NCBI GenBank assembly: GCA_910579835.1
Contig: CAJTWQ010000029.1
Location: 1-25,129 of the forward strand
Reading direction: 5' to 3'
Source of the DNA: an uncultured Ruminococcus sp.
GTDB taxonomy: Bacteria > Bacillota > Clostridia > Oscillospirales > Ruminococcaceae
DNA: 25,129 bases
Shown here: positions 24,057-25,129 of the stretch, piece after piece
Position numbering within the stretch: position 1 is the stretch's first letter
Layout: each line of letters begins with the position of its first letter
Translations under genes and position numbers: made by a program
Notes under the pieces: generated by a model
Databases searched by the model: none
What the model was told of the DNA's origin: nothing
What the model saw: only the letters and a program-made list of their open reading frames with translations

Positions 24057-24488
24057 ATGAAGATTTCAACAAAAGGCAGATATGCACTGCGAATGGCTGT
24101 ATATCTGGCAAAGCATCAGTGTGACGAGTATGTTTCGCTAAAGGAGATTGCCGAGAGCGAGAACATTTCCAAAAAATATCTGGAACAAATTGTACCCATG
24201 CTGAACAGAGCCGGTTTGCTCCGAACGACCCGTGGCAACAAGGGCGGATATTTGCTGACGAAAAAGGCCTGCGAGATCACAGTAGGGGATATTCTCCGTG
24301 CTACCGAGGGAAATCTTGCACCCATTGCCTGCCTTGAATATGAGGTCAATGACTGTCCCAGAAAAGCGCAGTGCTCCACGCTTTACGTTTGGGAGGGACT
24401 GTATCAGCAGATTACGAATTACTTAGACAGTATCAATTTGCAGGACATTGCAGACCGTGACGGAAACGGTGATAATTATAGTATATAA
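24057..24488 (+). CDS. Rrf2-family transcriptional regulator with three-cysteine cluster
   Basis: A protein of 143 residues from ATG 24057, eight bases after AAGGAG. A GTG at 24048 touches that site and is rejected. The N-terminus MKISTKGRYALRMAVYLA and the winged-helix recognition region KKYLEQIVPMLNRAGLLRTTRGNKGGY are classic Rrf2. Three cysteines, Cys92, Cys100 and Cys106 (C-x7-C-x5-C), lie where IscR/NsrR-type members bind an iron-sulfur cluster, so sensing of iron-sulfur, sulfur or redox state is plausible. Being next to metY suggests a CymR/IscR-like role in sulfur metabolism. The target assignment is by position and by similar repeats before both genes. Confidence 0.92.
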   Translation: MKISTKGRYALRMAVYLAKHQCDEYVSLKEIAESENISKKYLEQIVPMLNRAGLLRTTRGNKGGYLLTKKACEITVGDILRATEGNLAPIACLEYEVNDCPRKAQCSTLYVWEGLYQQITNYLDSINLQDIADRDGNGDNYSI

Positions 24489-24493
24489 CAATA

Positions 24494-24530
24494 ATGCGTA
24501 TCTGTGGGATTACATCCTGTGGATACGCAT
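24494..24530. terminator. Hairpin between convergent genes
   Basis: ATGCGTATC (24494-24502) and GATACGCAT (24522-24530) are perfect nine-base inverted repeats with further pairing (GGGAT/ATCC) inside. The + strand side lacks a T run. The - strand side continues TATTGTTAT. It could end either the Rrf2 gene or the convergent right-edge gene. Confidence 0.6.
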
Positions 24531-24645
24531 ACTGCTTCATGTGAATAGAATGCTTGCTGTGTGGATTAGATTTTTTGTGCCATGATAAATAATATTATTA
24601 TGGTATATTTGTTCTTGTGAACGCGGAAATAAATTTTGGCTTTTA

Positions 24646-25129
24646 TCATTTGCCTGATTGTTTTGTCATTAACAAAGGAACGCCCATCTTTTCAAGAGTT
24701 TCATTGATTGAAAAGATAAGGCGTTTTCCGCTTACTTTACCTGAATTTGTTTTTATGTACCATTTTACTACTACATCGCTTATAATACTATTTGATAGGC
24801 AGTAGCCATATTTATGCAAAATTTCATTGATCTCATTGATATTTTTGTCGAGTACAACACATAAAGCAAGTATCACTTGTTTTGTTGGAGTTTCTTTCTT
24901 GTAAAGTCTGAGCATCCTATCGCTTACCATTGCATTACTGCAAAGTGTTCTCAGTTTTCCTTGGTAACCAAGAATATCTATGATGTAACCGCCTTTATAC
25001 TGTAAAGAAAGTCCAGCGCTGTTAGCAAGTACTTCAGTTTCAGTATCACTTAGTTTAAATATATGCTTCGCCTGGTCGATCAACTTATATATAGAAGTTC
25101 TTGATTGAGTGCTGTATGGATGAAGAGAC
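24646..25129 (-). CDS. C-terminal part of a hypothetical protein (5' end outside window)
   Basis: The - strand frame is open from its stop at 24646 to the right edge. A TTG inside it at 25083 could look like a start but has no ribosome binding site, and the preceding codons read TQSRTSIYKL without a stop, so the gene continues beyond the window. The visible ~160 residues are helical and soluble: LSDTETEVLANSAGLSL, CSNAMVSDRMLRLYKKETPT, ILALCVVLDKNINEINEIL, KYGYCLSNSIISDVVVKWYI, and INETLEKMGVPLLMTK. From memory this resembles an XRE-like helical domain found at the C-terminus of diverse Clostridial proteins. I cannot tell what lies upstream. Confidence 0.7.
   Translation of the reverse strand, partial: SLHPYSTQSRTSIYKLIDQAKHIFKLSDTETEVLANSAGLSLQYKGGYIIDILGYQGKLRTLCSNAMVSDRMLRLYKKETPTKQVILALCVVLDKNINEINEILHKYGYCLSNSIISDVVVKWYIKTNSGKVSGKRLIFSINETLEKMGVPLLMTKQSGK

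Noticed and set aside
1..25129. CRISPR arrays, tRNA or rRNA genes, transposases, phage genes
   Set aside because: No regularly spaced repeats, tRNA-like cloverleaf, rRNA motifs, transposase or phage motifs were seen on either strand.

Overview
The window looks like chromosome from a fibre-degrading, Ruminococcus-like member of the Clostridia. The reasons are moderate GC, strong Gram-positive ribosome binding sites, a ribosomal protein L27 with the Firmicutes-type cleavable N-terminus next to its Prp protease, and two secreted proteins ending in type I dockerins (cellulosome attachment modules). The species cannot be named from the sequence alone.

Layout. (1) 1-6542, + strand: a MoxR-type AAA+ ATPase cut by the left edge, a DUF58 protein, a membrane transglutaminase-like protein, a secreted C39-like cysteine peptidase with a Thr-rich linker and dockerin, and the ribosomal protein L11 methyltransferase PrmA. 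Gene junctions are tight, so this is probably one operon. (2) 6606-7853: a conserved protein of unknown function. (3) 7912-11431: a ribosome and translation cluster of promoter, L21 leader RNA, rplU, prp, rpmA, an attenuator-like terminator, obgE, mrnC and a YebC-family gene. (4) 11496-12927: a GNAT acetyltransferase and the manganese exporter gene mntP, with several inverted repeats in the mntP leader and a clear terminator after it. (5) 12928-14850: a 159-bp palindromic MITE-like element, a small membrane-anchored protein, and a MATE transporter on the - strand with a consensus promoter. (6) 14851-16124: an AT-rich accessory patch with a frameshifted ORF that keeps a consensus promoter, a degraded ribbon-helix-helix-like fragment, and one intact small gene. 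(7) 16346-22313: a large GH98 glycoside hydrolase with carbohydrate-binding modules and a dockerin (- strand), divergent from an AraC regulator with a sugar-binding sensor domain. (8) 22612-24530: metY (homocysteine synthesis) and an Rrf2-family regulator, each with its own promoter. (9) The right edge holds the C-terminal part of a gene that continues outside the window (- strand).

How it fits together. Region 3 is housekeeping. Regions 1 and 7 contribute extracellular proteins that could dock onto a cellulosome: a cysteine peptidase and a GH98 enzyme. The GH98 enzyme is probably controlled by the divergent sensor/regulator. Region 8 resembles a sulfur-amino-acid module under Rrf2 control. 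I see no CRISPR array, rRNA, tRNA, transposase or phage gene. I did not find a clearly new multi-gene system. The most unusual items are the palindromic element, the inverted-repeat-rich mntP leader, the frameshifted ORF with an intact promoter, the dockerin-bearing peptidase inside a MoxR/DUF58/transglutaminase operon, and the duplicated module in the GH98 protein.
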